From Epiperipatus broadwayi (lineage: Eukaryota > Onychophora > Udeonychophora > Euonychophora > Peripatidae), in the NCBI GenBank assembly GCA_028023455.1, contig JAQFVV010000453.1, positions 497,377 through 561,376 on the forward strand: a stretch of DNA of 64,000 nt. Reading direction: 5' to 3'. A program made the position numbers and the translations under genes. Position 1 is the first letter of the stretch; each line of letters opens with the position of its first letter. The notes below the pieces were generated by a model. It did no database searches, was not told the origin of the DNA, and saw only the letters and a program-made list of their open reading frames with translations. Below are positions 37,182 through 47,636 of the stretch, one piece after another.

Positions 37182-40109
37182 TGTAACAGTCATATTTGAA
37201 CATCCACGCAACAAAATCCAGAGTTTTGGTAAAGTATACCAAGGCTGATCTAGATGAGGGTTTGAGACCAAATCTGACCGCACCTCAGCTCCTTCACCAA
37301 CACTCCCTGACTTACTACCTTATGAATGACATATATGAGGTTACACTCGTAATCTCTCAATTTCCGCACCGGCAATAGCAAAGGGTAAAACGAGAGACTC
37401 GGGGATATTTAACTAAATGTTTTATAGCTTAACCAAACACACTCACACAACCTATGGCTGATTATCTAATGCATATAAAATCATTATGGATGGTGATTTA
37501 ATATAAATAAAGTGAATAATACTGCAGACGTTAATAGATTTTAAAATTATTTAATATTGACAAAACACAAACAATAACAATTAAATATACTGAATATTCC
37601 ACTCGCAGGTGGGATGGTGAAAATACGAACTACACGTTCTGTAATCAATTGTACTTAACGATCATTATTCTATTATATCGTTTATACATTAATAATTATT
37701 TTACGTCTATACTGATGTCTAAATTATGTCTGCCATTCCTACTCAGTATGTTAAGGGTTAAACTCTAAGAGAGTGGGAACTTTATACAATGTGTACTTAA
37801 ATTTATCATTACGCGATGAGCAGTCAATGTGCTCTTTATGTAGATATTCTTAGATAAACTAGATCTTAGGTTCAGATCAATGCTGAACAATTAATATACA
37901 GCAGATGAACTGGCGTTTTGTAGCATAACTTCTGAGGCTATGGCGCTATGCAAATTACATCAGATGCGTCTTGAATGCGCTTTTACTCATGAGATTCAGC
38001 AACGTTTGCTCGGTTCTCAGATACCGCTCGCCTGCTATACATGAACTTTTAGTTCGGATGCTCGAACAGCCACGATATAAGATGCTGGATTCCGGTGTTC
38101 CAGTTTTTAAAGGAGGAAATGGGAATGACCCTTAAAATCATTATCCCATTCAAGAGAAGGCTGTCCGAACTAAGGATGATAAGATAGCCCTTAAAACCTA
38201 ATCTTATCTTAATAATTATATGATAGCAAGGCGGAATGCACCTCAGTGCTTCGTAAAAACTCATTCACAACGCTTTTGGAATCTTAATTATAACAACTAG
38301 TAAAGCGCGAAATCTATAGTTTCTTCTGCAAACTACCCTACGCCAGTTAGTTAAATAAACACTGAAATTGTGCTAAAGAGGACTTTATTAAAATTGATCT
38401 AGTTTATTAATTAACTACATATTATATGCAATTACATTAAGGGGGTCTAAAGCATATCTGGGGCTTAAACTTGGCTAACTACTGAATATGCCTTAAATTA
38501 TCACTCTCTTTTATTTAACCAAACAAACCTTTTAATAAGCAACATATGTGATATTAAGCTACGCATAGCAGTTCAAATAATACATCAAAGTAGGTTTCGG
38601 ACCAGAGACAATCTATAGATATGCCAAACAGCATAATTACTTTACTTGAGAACAAAACGTCTCTTTAAGTTATAATAATTAATAGTCTCTGCTCCGAAGG
38701 CAAAGCATAAATCAATAAATGCATTTTAACAAAATATATATATAGATGCAAAAGTATAGACGCAAATAGAGAAAATAATAAGGCAAATAAGCTTTTATAA
38801 GTTGAATTTAAAAAAGAGATTTAAGAATTTGTGATCAGGCAAGATTTACATTTAACTTTTAAAGTATTTTAAAATTATACAGGTTGAGATACGTTTATCT
38901 AATACAGTTAATTACTTTAAGAGAGAATACACCTTTTAAACATAGTATGATTAATTTATAAGATTTGAATGGAAGAGTTTGTGCACATTACTTATTATAT
39001 AGCTAGCTTTAGGAAAGATTTATAGATGGCTATAGCTTTTAGATTTAGTTTGATTGAGAAGTGGTTACCGGTTATTTATCTGGAGGCTTGCAGCTTGAAA
39101 GTATGAAATACACGCATGGACTGATTTATCTGAGCTGGTTCATCGTTGGGCTATTCTTTAAGTAGGGCTGTGGTTTGGGTCTCCGGGCTCCATAAAACGG
39201 TTCTTGACCATCGGGAAGATGGCCTTAGCTTTTCTAGCCACTTATTTGCATGGTAGAAACTGGGCCTGCTGCCTGGATATAAGTTGAAACACGAGTAAAG
39301 CAAAAATGGATGACAATTTTCTTTCAACTGCCTTTTTTATACTCTTTTAACCCCCCCCTCTTACAGTTCATTCACAATCTTTATTTTTAGACTTTAAAAC
39401 CTAAGAAGTCTTAATTGCATCAGCTTCAAACGAATCGGTTGATTGATTTCAGGTTTATTCATTGTTCCTTTTATTTTTCTCAGATTCCAGTTCCAATCTG
39501 GATTTCAGTGCAGGTTTAATTGTCCAACTTTTATTTTATTAAGAATCCTAAAATCTGGATTTGTACCGGCGGTGTCTCATGAGATTGGTAAAGTTCTTTT
39601 TTTAAACATTGGATTGCTTCTCCTTTTCTTTTACTGAAAGAGATTTAAGCTGCTAGCGTTTTATCCTAGACGTGAGACATCTACATTTGTTTTTAGTTGC
39701 TCTACCTGATTAAGTAATTGGGTACTTTAAAGCCAGTTTGAAATACTTTAGAGAATTCTGTTCTTATCTAATACAATTTTCCCAGCTTGAAACCAATTCA
39801 ATTATTTAAAATCATAAGATGAATATTTATAAAATTATAAGGTGTGTACGTTATATAATGATAATATCATTCAGATGTGAATATACCATTTTTTAGCAAA
39901 TAAAATTATTACAAAATATATACAATTATAGCAGACGTGTGTGCATATACAATTACACACATATACGTGTAAATATACGTTTTTATACATGTTAAATTCC
40001 CAAGTATATTGTTATATATATGTGTACCTTTAGGGTTTGAACTAGGGAAATGAAGGCTACTGATTTCTAGAATAGGTGAAACGTATGACGATGAAATCAT
40101 ACTGTTTCA
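37182..40109 (-). repeat. 3' LTR (left copy), 2928 bp
   Basis: Starts TGTAACAGT and ends ACTGTTTCA, so the ends form a short inverted repeat. Compared with the right copy I count 15 substitutions, one 2-bp (TA) and one 1-bp (C-run) length difference. No polypurine tract is visible just upstream in transcript sense (40110 onward), which is unusual. Small open frames of 60-71 residues in both LTRs have no recognised domain. Confidence 0.9.
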
Positions 40110-40590
40110 TATCAGTGAAGTCCGGAAACAAAAAAAAACAATAAAAAAAAATGAATTTACTTATTATTTAAATGAGCAATCATAAGTCATTTTCTGTGTA
40201 TAAGATTTATGAAATTTATTTCTCACGTTGTATCAGCACCTCCCATCCTAACTTTGGTCTACCCAGCACATAAACAAAAACAAAAAAAACAAAACACATG
40301 ACAAACAAATGAATCCTTTCACTCTAAAATCTAATCCATTTCTCACTACATCTAATACCTCATTGTTCATATGGATAAAATATACCTATGCCTTACTCTT
40401 ACCTATATATATATATATATAATCATTCCTCTATATCTACTAAATATGCTACCACATCTATGATTATTTATATTGGTGAAATAATAATAAAAAAACACAA
40501 TAAAAAAAAACTACCTCTACCAATATGCTTACGGCGTCATACATATATATATTCCTACTGGTAAAATGTGACCCGATCCGTAGATCAACT
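40110..40590 (-). other. region between pol and the 3' LTR
   Basis: About 480 bp after the integrase frame, low in complexity and rich in T on the transcript strand. A purine-rich GGATGGGAGG (transcript sense) lies about 120 bases before the LTR and could be a displaced polypurine tract. No envelope or accessory frame. Confidence 0.5.
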
Positions 40591-40592
40591 AG

Positions 40593-40961
40593 CTATCCTG
40601 ATGTATCTGGGTTCTTGTTTGGGAAAGGTTTCAGGCTGCGGGCATTGTAAGATCCTATTATGCCTCCCTCTTCCTCCAGCAAGAATGCATTGCTCCCACT
40701 CTGACTTTTTATTTGGTAGGGACCCTTATACAAAGGAAAAAATTTTTTATATCGTGCCTGCAGCTTGCTGCTAGGCTGGACATATCTAACCCATACCCAA
40801 TCACCTTCTCTAAAGTTATGTGGTCTATAACCTCCCTTTTTTCTACGTGCCGCCGCTCTCCCCAGGTTAACTTGGGCCTTGTTTTGATCTTTAACCGGAT
40901 CGACCTCTTCCTCTCCTGATGGTAATAGGATGGTAATTGCTGGTGGGACACATGCGTCCAT
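40593..40961 (-). pseudogene. integrase C-terminal part (GPY-type region)
   Basis: This frame carries GDWVWVRYV, YKKFFPLYKGPYQI and NARSLKPF, the C-terminal DNA-binding region of Ty3/gypsy integrases with a GPY motif. It is in a different frame from the integrase core upstream, with which it overlaps at 40891-40961, so a frameshift separates the two. Translation ends at the stop near 40593 with no chromodomain after it. Confidence 0.75.
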
Positions 40962-41295
40962 AATGAAGCCTCACTGGTGGAAACCCTGTGGATTCATTCC
41001 AGGTCTCATTAATGTTCCGGAGAATACCCTTTGTCCGATCCACCCATTTCCTATGGCTTAGCCCTACATGGGTGCGGTACAAACGACCTAGCTCCCGCAT
41101 CACTCTCTCACATGGATTTGATTGCGGACAGCATATCGATGTCAGAGTATGTCGGATACCCTTGCGACTCAACCAGGATCTCCATTCCTTCGAAGTGAAA
41201 GCTGTGCCATGGTCTGACAAAATGACATCTGGCTTTCCCACCGTAGGAAATTGAAGTCTCTCCAGAACCCTGATAGCGCCTACTGTGTTGGCGGC
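40891..41295 (-). pseudogene. integrase catalytic core, second part
   Basis: The same frame as pol continues after an in-frame TGA (41296-41298) and contains VILSDHGTAF (second catalytic aspartate) and PQSNPCERVMREL (catalytic glutamate), 34 residues apart, then HRKWVDR and NINETWNESTGFPP. It ends by frameshift. The first catalytic aspartate lies upstream of the TGA in the main pol frame. Confidence 0.8.
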
Positions 41296-43884
41296 TCATA
41301 CGGGATATGCCTGGATGTACTTGGAAAATACATGATACGTGACCAGCAAATACCGGAACCCCCTACACGATGGAAGTGGGCCATAGTGGTCAATGGCAAG
41401 CAACTGGTTTGGTTTGGTTGGTAGGATCGGCGTCATAGCCCCTGCATAGGAACGGTTGGGTGGTTTATCCCTAGCACATATTTGGCATTCACGTATCACC
41501 TGAAGGACACCCTCATACAGCTTGGGCCAATGAAACTGACGCCTGATCACCTCTTCAGTCTTACGTGACCCATAGTGTCCTATGGCCTCATGTATGTACT
41601 GTATCAACTGGCCTCGAAGATCTGGAGGTATCAATATCTTCCATGAACAGTCCGTCTGGCCTATCTTTTTCTGCAAGACTCCATTGCTAATTCGAAAGCC
41701 TCGGAATACTTTCTGAAGTCTATCCCCACCGGGTCCCCTCTCTCTTTTCTTTAATATCTCCATGAGGGACCGGTATTGCAAGTGCTTTTCTTGCCAATGT
41801 TGTAAATTTTTCAGCTGGGCCTCCAAGGAGTCTTTGGCGACCTGCATTACGATGTGAAACTGCTCTGTGTCCATGGTAGGGTTATCGGGCTGAATGGTGA
41901 TTGGATGTCTGCTCAAGACATCTGCCACTACATTCTCCTTTCCAGGGCAATAGGTGACTTGGTAGTCAAATCTCTGTAGTGCCAAACTCCATCTAAACAG
42001 GCGATCATTAGTTAGGTAGCTCTGATGGAGGAACTCCAGGCAACGGTGGTCAGTGATAATAATAACCTTTGAGCCCAGTAGGAATTGCTTGAATTTCTCA
42101 CAGGCCCAAACTATTGCCAGAGTCTCTTGTTCCGTTACAGTATAGTTTAATTCGGGCCCTTTCAATGTCCTGCTGCCAAAACTTATTACTTGTTGTTGTT
42201 GTTGGTTATTGACTTGGAACAGTACCACTCCTATACCTATGCGTCTACTGTCTGTCTGCAGGTAGAAAGTGCGTGCAAAATCCGGGTGGTACAACATAAC
42301 CGTGTGAAGAAATTGTTCTTTCACTCTTTCAAACTCCCAAGTATGTTCCTCACCCCATCGCCATCTTGTGTCCTTCTTAATCAAATTCACCAGCACTGCA
42401 GTTTCTTGGGCAAAGGAAGGGTAAAATCTATGATAATAATTACATAGGCCCAAGAAGGATCGCATGTGCTTGCGAGTGCTGGGCCTGGGAAACTCCTGTA
42501 TGGACCTGATTTTGTCTGGGTGTGTCCGTACCCCTTGTCCATCCATGATATGTCCCAAGAATGATATCTCCTGCTGGGCAAAGTGGCTTTTCCTAAGGTT
42601 CACTGTCATATTTTTTTGTTGACATTCTTGGAAGAACCTGCTTAGGTGTTGTAGGTGCTCTGCCAGGTCTTTGGAGGCCACCACCACATCATCCATATAA
42701 CAGATCAAATGCATTTTTATCTCTTCAGACAGAGTTTGATCCAGACACCTCATGAGTCCTGCGGCGCTGTTAATCAGTCCAAATGGTACTCTCTGGAAGA
42801 CATGACTGTGGCCATTAAATCGAAATGCAGTATACTGGCGGTCTCTCGGGTCCAGAGACATCTGCCAGTAGCTTGCTGTAAGATCAAGGGTAGAAAAGAT
42901 CTTCTTACCAGCTAATCGGGGAAAGATTTCTCGTATGCGTGGTGGCGTGTCTCTCTCTGGGATGGTAATTGCGTTCAACCTCCGGGCATCAAGACATATC
43001 CTTATGGAGCCATCTTTTTTCTTTACAATGACCAATGGATTGTTATATGGGGATGGCTCTTTCTTGATGACCCCCCAGTCTATCATCTCTTGTATTTGGG
43101 TCTCTACAGCCCCCTGGTACTGGAAAGGTATGGGATATGTCCGAGACTGGAAATATGATTGCTCTTTAAGTCTTATTCGGTGGGTATAATCCCTGATGAC
43201 TCCAGGAGTATTAGAAAAAACAGGTCGGTTCTCCTCCAAAATTGCTCGTAATTTCTGCCCTTCTCCTGGGTCCATATTGGGTATTTCCTTAATTTTGTTG
43301 TCGATAAGATCCTCCTCCAGATCTGGTTCCAAGTACATTGCTTGACTGGTGACTGTGGAGGGTATGCCTTCCAACTGGACTGCCTCATGATCCAGGGTCA
43401 CTGACCCTGTTTCCAAATCAATTATACCCCTGTGTCGAATCAAGAAATCATAACTCAGCATGAGGCTCTGTAGCAAACCTTTCATGACCAGAAATGAGTG
43501 GCCCAGTGAAAGTCGACCCCATCCCACCTCTAACCACACCTGGAACCCTTCCGTTCGGGTTTTCTTTCCATCTGCCAGGACCAGCTGCATGGACCTTAAT
43601 GGAAGCCTTGGCACCGGATATCCTTGTGCCTCCAAAGCTGCCAACCACTGCCCTGATACACATGAAACTTGGCTGCCCATATCAACCAGTGCAGATACAT
43701 CCATACCACCCATCTGTATGGTAACCATGGGACAGAGGCCTGACGCTACTGGTAACTGGACCTGATCGATCTCTTTCTCTATGTTGCACCCTTGTGGTGG
43801 CGTATCCTTTCCATTCCCTTTTAGTTTCGCGGGTGGCCTGAAAGGGGAATGACCTAACAGGACCCTCTGGTGTTTAACGACCTA
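41296..43884 (-). pseudogene. pol: Ty3/gypsy pol: protease, RT, RNase H, integrase N-terminus
   Basis: The open frame runs from just after a TAG at about 43885 to a TGA at 41296; an internal ATG is at 43728 and residue numbers count from it. Protease: ALVDMGSQVSC, with D16-M-G where D-T/S-G is expected. RT: DARRLNAIT, LDLTASYWQM (281-290), QRVPFGLINS and YMDDVVV (344-350). RNase H: D493, E535, D560 and D603. Integrase: zinc-binding H713, H718, C748, C751 and first catalytic D780. The TGA after QAYPV cuts the integrase core. RT and RNase H look intact. Pol is in the -1 frame relative to gag. Confidence 0.92.
43831..43884 (-). promoter_or_regulatory. gag-pol -1 ribosomal frameshift signal
   Basis: Gag ends at TAG 43854-43856. 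The pol frame is open from 43884, giving an overlap of about 28 bases. In it (43878-43872, minus strand) stands G-TTA-AAC with TTA and AAC as gag-frame codons, the X-XXY-YYZ phase needed for -1 slippage; GUUAAAC is an established slippery sequence in other viruses. Six bases later GGGTCCTG (43865-43858) can pair with CAGG and ACCC (43840-43831, two-base bulge) across a 17-base loop. Heptamer, spacer and stem together make a convincing signal. Confidence 0.75.
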
Positions 43885-44447
43885 TTGTTTTGATATGGTC
43901 TCTTCACTCTACTTTGAGTGTTCATCTGGGGTCTGGAGAAGTTCTGAGTTCGGTTCGGGCCAGTCATAACAGCTTGGCATCTGGGGTGGTCCGGCTTGCG
44001 TATTTTGTCTACAGACTCTTTGGGGAATGGCGTATAGTCAATGGTGGTGAGAAACTCTGCCATCTCCTCTACAGTCCTTATGCGGCACCCCACCATCATC
44101 TGTTGGACCTGCGTCGGCATATTTTGCTGGATGGCCCTTATGATTTGTGTTTCAGTAAAAGGAAATGCCATCAAGGATCTCAACCGAGCCACCTGCCTCA
44201 TGAAGAACTGGGTATGGGTTTCTTTGACATTAGACCCATAGTGCTCCTTTAGGATAGAATGGTATATTCCATCCTGCCGCTCTTCACTCCAGAATGTTTT
44301 GGTTAAGGCTGCAGCATATTGTTCGAAGGTAGAGGGTTTTTCCCTATAGCACCCCCACCAGGACAGAGCATACCCCTGCAGATAGTGAATGGCAAGGGAC
44401 ACTTGGTCTGCCTCTGTTATCCTTTGAAAATGGAACAACTCCCGCAA
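43854..44447 (-). pseudogene. gag: gag, capsid-like part
   Basis: A 197-residue frame containing MRELFHFQRI, LAIHYLQGYALSWW and a phenylalanine/glutamate-spaced helix region (FEQYAAALTKTFW), typical of the retrotransposon gag capsid domain. It ends in a basic, asparagine-rich tail (RTQNFSRPQ, KRPYQNNRS) without a CCHC zinc knuckle. The true domain start lies upstream in another frame (next entry). Its stop codon is part of the -1 frameshift overlap with pol. Confidence 0.85.
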
Positions 44448-45070
44448 GCTCTCAATATGTGCCTTGGGACTTTTCCTACTTCCCCCTTGAACACTTTTAC
44501 TTGTATAAACTTGGCCAAGTAGGATTGTGGGTACAGGGATGACTCCTGCAGTGCTCGTCTGTCCATTTTGCTTGCTTCACTACTGCTGCTACTACACTTC
44601 CTATCTGTACCCCCTACTTGCCCTCTCCTTTCTTCTTGGGTATTGTTTCCTCCCATTGGTTGGCCTTTTTGACTCCAACCCTCTTTCTTTAATGATTCCT
44701 CTGGCCCACCAAGCTCTGAATCATTGATCTGTCCCACTCCTTGCATTCATTCCAAAACCCTGGAATTACCCTTCAATCATTCTACACTACTCCCTATTTG
44801 GGTCACCCGGTCCTTTAACATTTGTATATCCCTGACTATCTCCTCTCGTTCCCTTGTAACCCCTTTGCCACCATGCCCCGCATCCTCTCTAGCTTTAGCT
44901 AATCCTTTCCGTAGTTCCACCTGTGCTTTCTTCAAGTTCTTAATTTGGTTCTCCTGTTCCTGCTGACACTTCCTTCCTTCCTCTAGACTGCTATGAATTT
45001 GAGCCACAGTTCTCTGGATGGTCACCTCCTGCTTTGCGGTCTTGTCCCAAAGCAAAGAAACATCTCCCAT
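44417..45070 (-). pseudogene. gag, middle part with two in-frame TGA stops
   Basis: One frame covers 45070-44780 (MGDVSLLWDKTAK, then a coiled-coil run ending DRVTQIGSSVE), a TGA at 44777-44779, nine codons, a second TGA, and 44746-44417 (MQGVGQINDSE through YLAKFIQVKVFKG). Both stops could derive from TGG by one base change. At about 44,450-44,500 the capsid start (FIQVKVFKG) continues in the frame of the next segment, so a frameshift is present there as well. Confidence 0.7.
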
Positions 45071-45723
45071 TATGGTCTGTAGAGCCTCAGTGGTCTTTTT
45101 TGATATTCCCCTAGAAGGCCCTCAAATTGGTCATATGCCTCCAGATAGCCTTTTCGGCATTCTACCTTTATGCTGTCTATCTTGTCTTCTATCACCTGGA
45201 ACCTATTACCCACTGCCTGGTCTCTGGCTTCATTTTCCTTCCTAATCTTTTGATCCCTTTCTTCTATCTCCCTCCATATGGCATATAACCTATCATCCCT
45301 CTCTTTCTCCCTTTTTTCTCTCTCCTTGTCTCTTTCCCTGTCCCTTTGTTCTTTCTTTCTTTTTTTTTTCTTTCTCTGCCTTTTTTCTCTTTCCCTGTCT
45401 CTTCTTTCTCTTTCTTTGTCTCTTTCCCTGTCTTTTTTTCCTCTTTCCCTGTCTCTTTGTTCTATCCTGCTAAATAGAGCAGCTATCATTCCCTTTTCTT
45501 CCTGTGTTGTCTCCTCCAAAACCTGCTCTGGTTCCCCATTAGATTGTTCCCTGTTTTCTGCCTCCTTACTTTTCCCTACTATCTCCTCTTCTGCACTATT
45601 TATTTCCACTATTTCTCTTCCTGATCTCAACCTCTTTCCTTTACTCTCCACCCCCTCTTCGAGCCTTTCCTCTCTTGCCTCACTCTTCTCTACCATTACT
45701 CTCTCTTCTGTACTGTTATCCAT
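45070..45723 (-). pseudogene. gag N-terminal part, highly charged coiled coil
   Basis: The 217-residue frame starts at the ATG at 45723 (MDNSTEERVMVEKSEARE) and is dominated, roughly residues 90-150, by arginine/aspartate/glutamate/lysine repeats (RERDKERERRDRERE type) predicted to form a long charged helix. It ends RFQVIEDKIDS and YLEAYDQFEGLLGEYQK and leaves frame near 45,100. The function is presumably Gag assembly; I know no close relative with this N-terminus. CT-rich DNA underlies it, so simple-repeat slippage may have shaped its length. Confidence 0.7.
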
Positions 45724-46180
45724 TCTGATTTTTGCTAAATGTACTTTAATTTATTCTCAACAGCGTATTGCCATCCTCCCCAATGAAAAGACCATCCATG
45801 GATTCTGCCCTACCACTAGTAACTACTTAGAACTGAACCAAGCCCTTAATTTATCTAACATATGAGATTACAACAACAACCAAAAAAAAATTTAACTAAT
45901 AATAATAAAATTGTTCTTACCCATGCCTGTCTTCCACTGTGTTTTCTTTCCAACACTGCAGAGCTGCCATCACTATTTCTTTTAACTATGATTGCTTTTT
46001 TTTTTTTGAACTTCATTTCCCTTTTAAGTACACACATATATATAGAACAATCTTGCCTGATCGTTTGTTTATTCACTCTATCTAGCACAATTGAATCACC
46101 AACCAAACTTCCCAACAGTGAGTCCTTTCAATTGTCTCACCCTGACAACAAATTTATATGAGAAACTCTCAGCTATTTAA

Positions 46181-46195
46181 GAGCCCCGGGCGCCA
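46181..46195 (-). other. second tRNA-Lys primer-site-like sequence
   Basis: On the minus strand TGGCGCCC is joined directly to GGGGCTC, which equals the tRNA-Lys primer-binding sequence with its middle five bases missing. It is 1.4 kb from the LTR and so not functional in that place, but it may be a relic of an original LTR-leader junction. A possible TATA box (TTTATATATAG) lies about 40 bases upstream in transcript sense. Confidence 0.3.
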
Positions 46196-47595
46196 GTTGC
46201 CAGTGGATGAGATACCCGTATCTATATATAAACGGTATTGGACCTCACAATATGCATTGCTGTTTATATAACAAAATTTAAAATTTTTCGTTTATTTCTC
46301 ATTACAAAAATAATTTTTATCAGCCACAGTGTGTTTACATTCCAACTCTAGCGAATTTGATTTGAGAAAGTGTGTTATACAACACATAACATAGACTAGA
46401 AATTTACATTTTTCACCCACACATATATATATATAACTGTGGATAAAATTAGAACAATTTTAGTCACTACTTTCGATCACAATTGACCGCTCTTTTGTGG
46501 CAAAAAAAAATTTACTATTGACACGCATACATATATATAAAATATTTCAAAACGTTTTACTTGCGTATAAAATTCGAAATCAATCTCAGTCACTGTCTTT
46601 AATCACAATTGAATGTCCTTTTGTGACAAACAAAAAAATTTACCATCAACACGCGTATATATGTATAAAATATTTCAAAAAAAATTCTTCCTATTTAACT
46701 ATTAAAACTATTCTCGACACGCGTATATATATAAATTATTTCAACAAAAAAAAAAAGACTGCTTTCTTATTTATTTACATCTTTTAATTACAATTGGAAA
46801 AATCCATTATCACTACATATATAAAATAATGTAAAAATTTCTCTTTCCTATTTAGCTACTGCTTTTAATTACAATTGAGAAAAAAGTTTATTATCAATAC
46901 GCACATATAAAATAATCTTTTTTAAAAAAATCTTTCATGCTACCTGCCGATTTTAGCATTTATGTTTAGAAATATTACAAATCATATGATCTAAAACAAA
47001 ACTTTATTTTTCACACGCATATATATACTTGACAAAAGGCGAAATTACTTGCGGCAGTACTACTGATTTTAACATTTGCGTTGGCGTTTAGAAATCTTTT
47101 TACGAATTCTATAATCTAAACGACATTTTACTTTTTCACTCGCATATATATAAAATTGATAAAATGTGAAATTAATTGCCACTGCCTTTAAATAACAATC
47201 AATCAAAAAAATCAAAAATACGAAAAAAATTACTAATCAAACGCTTCTCTGAGACAAAATAAAATTTTCACTACCAATGCGTGCATTATACATATATAGA
47301 TATAAAAATTCCACGTATATCGTAAATATAAAATATAATTCGACAAAATATAAAATTGAACTTTCAACATAAATCTATGATTTGTGCGTCTATATCTGTG
47401 AAAAAATTTATATATCTATCTTTTCCCTTCTCCCCCTTCCCTCAACACGCATTTATTTCAGGGCGTGGAGAAAATTAACGAAACTCCACGTTTGGCGTTC
47501 ATATTCGGAAAAAAAAATCTACACATATATAACGAATGATATGAAAACACATCTATGTTAACATCCCCTCTCAGGTATGTAGGTTTATATTCGAA

Positions 47596-47614
47596 GGCCC
47601 CAGTTGGCGCGACA
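47596..47614 (-). promoter_or_regulatory. candidate primer-binding site (tRNA-Lys-like)
   Basis: Minus strand TGTCGCGCCAACTGGGGCC resembles the sequence complementary to the 3' end of tRNA-Lys(CUU), TGGCGCCCAACGTGGGGC, with one mismatch, one inserted and one missing base. The following TTCGAA also fits the tRNA T-arm. It starts 22 bases inside the LTR boundary, farther than usual (0-10), so the assignment is tentative. Confidence 0.45.
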
Positions 47615-47636
47615 TTCCCGGAAAAAAAAAATACTA

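Larger units (their letters stand above)
45724..47636 (-). other. long 5' leader of the LTR element with repeated motifs
   Basis: About 1.9 kb separates the 5' LTR from the gag ATG. From 46.4 to 47.35 kb a motif like CACGCGTATATATATAAA followed by ATTTCAA recurs about nine times at intervals of roughly 70-130 bp with much variation. Two sequences like the tRNA-Lys primer site are present (separate entries). No long frame. Confidence 0.6.

Noticed and set aside
38049-39637. 71- and 64-residue frames present in both LTRs
   Set aside because: Identical because the LTRs are near-identical; no domain, and no evidence of a coding LTR.
45278-45865. 195-residue plus-strand frame rich in serine and leucine
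   Set aside because: Antisense of the charged coiled-coil region of gag, which explains its composition.
40110-47636. A separate inner element with its own short LTRs around gag-pol
   Set aside because: I compared 40.1-40.6 kb with 46.1-47.6 kb and saw only weak matches (GCTGATA and GAGAAATAAA), not an LTR pair. The question is kept as a finding about the leader.
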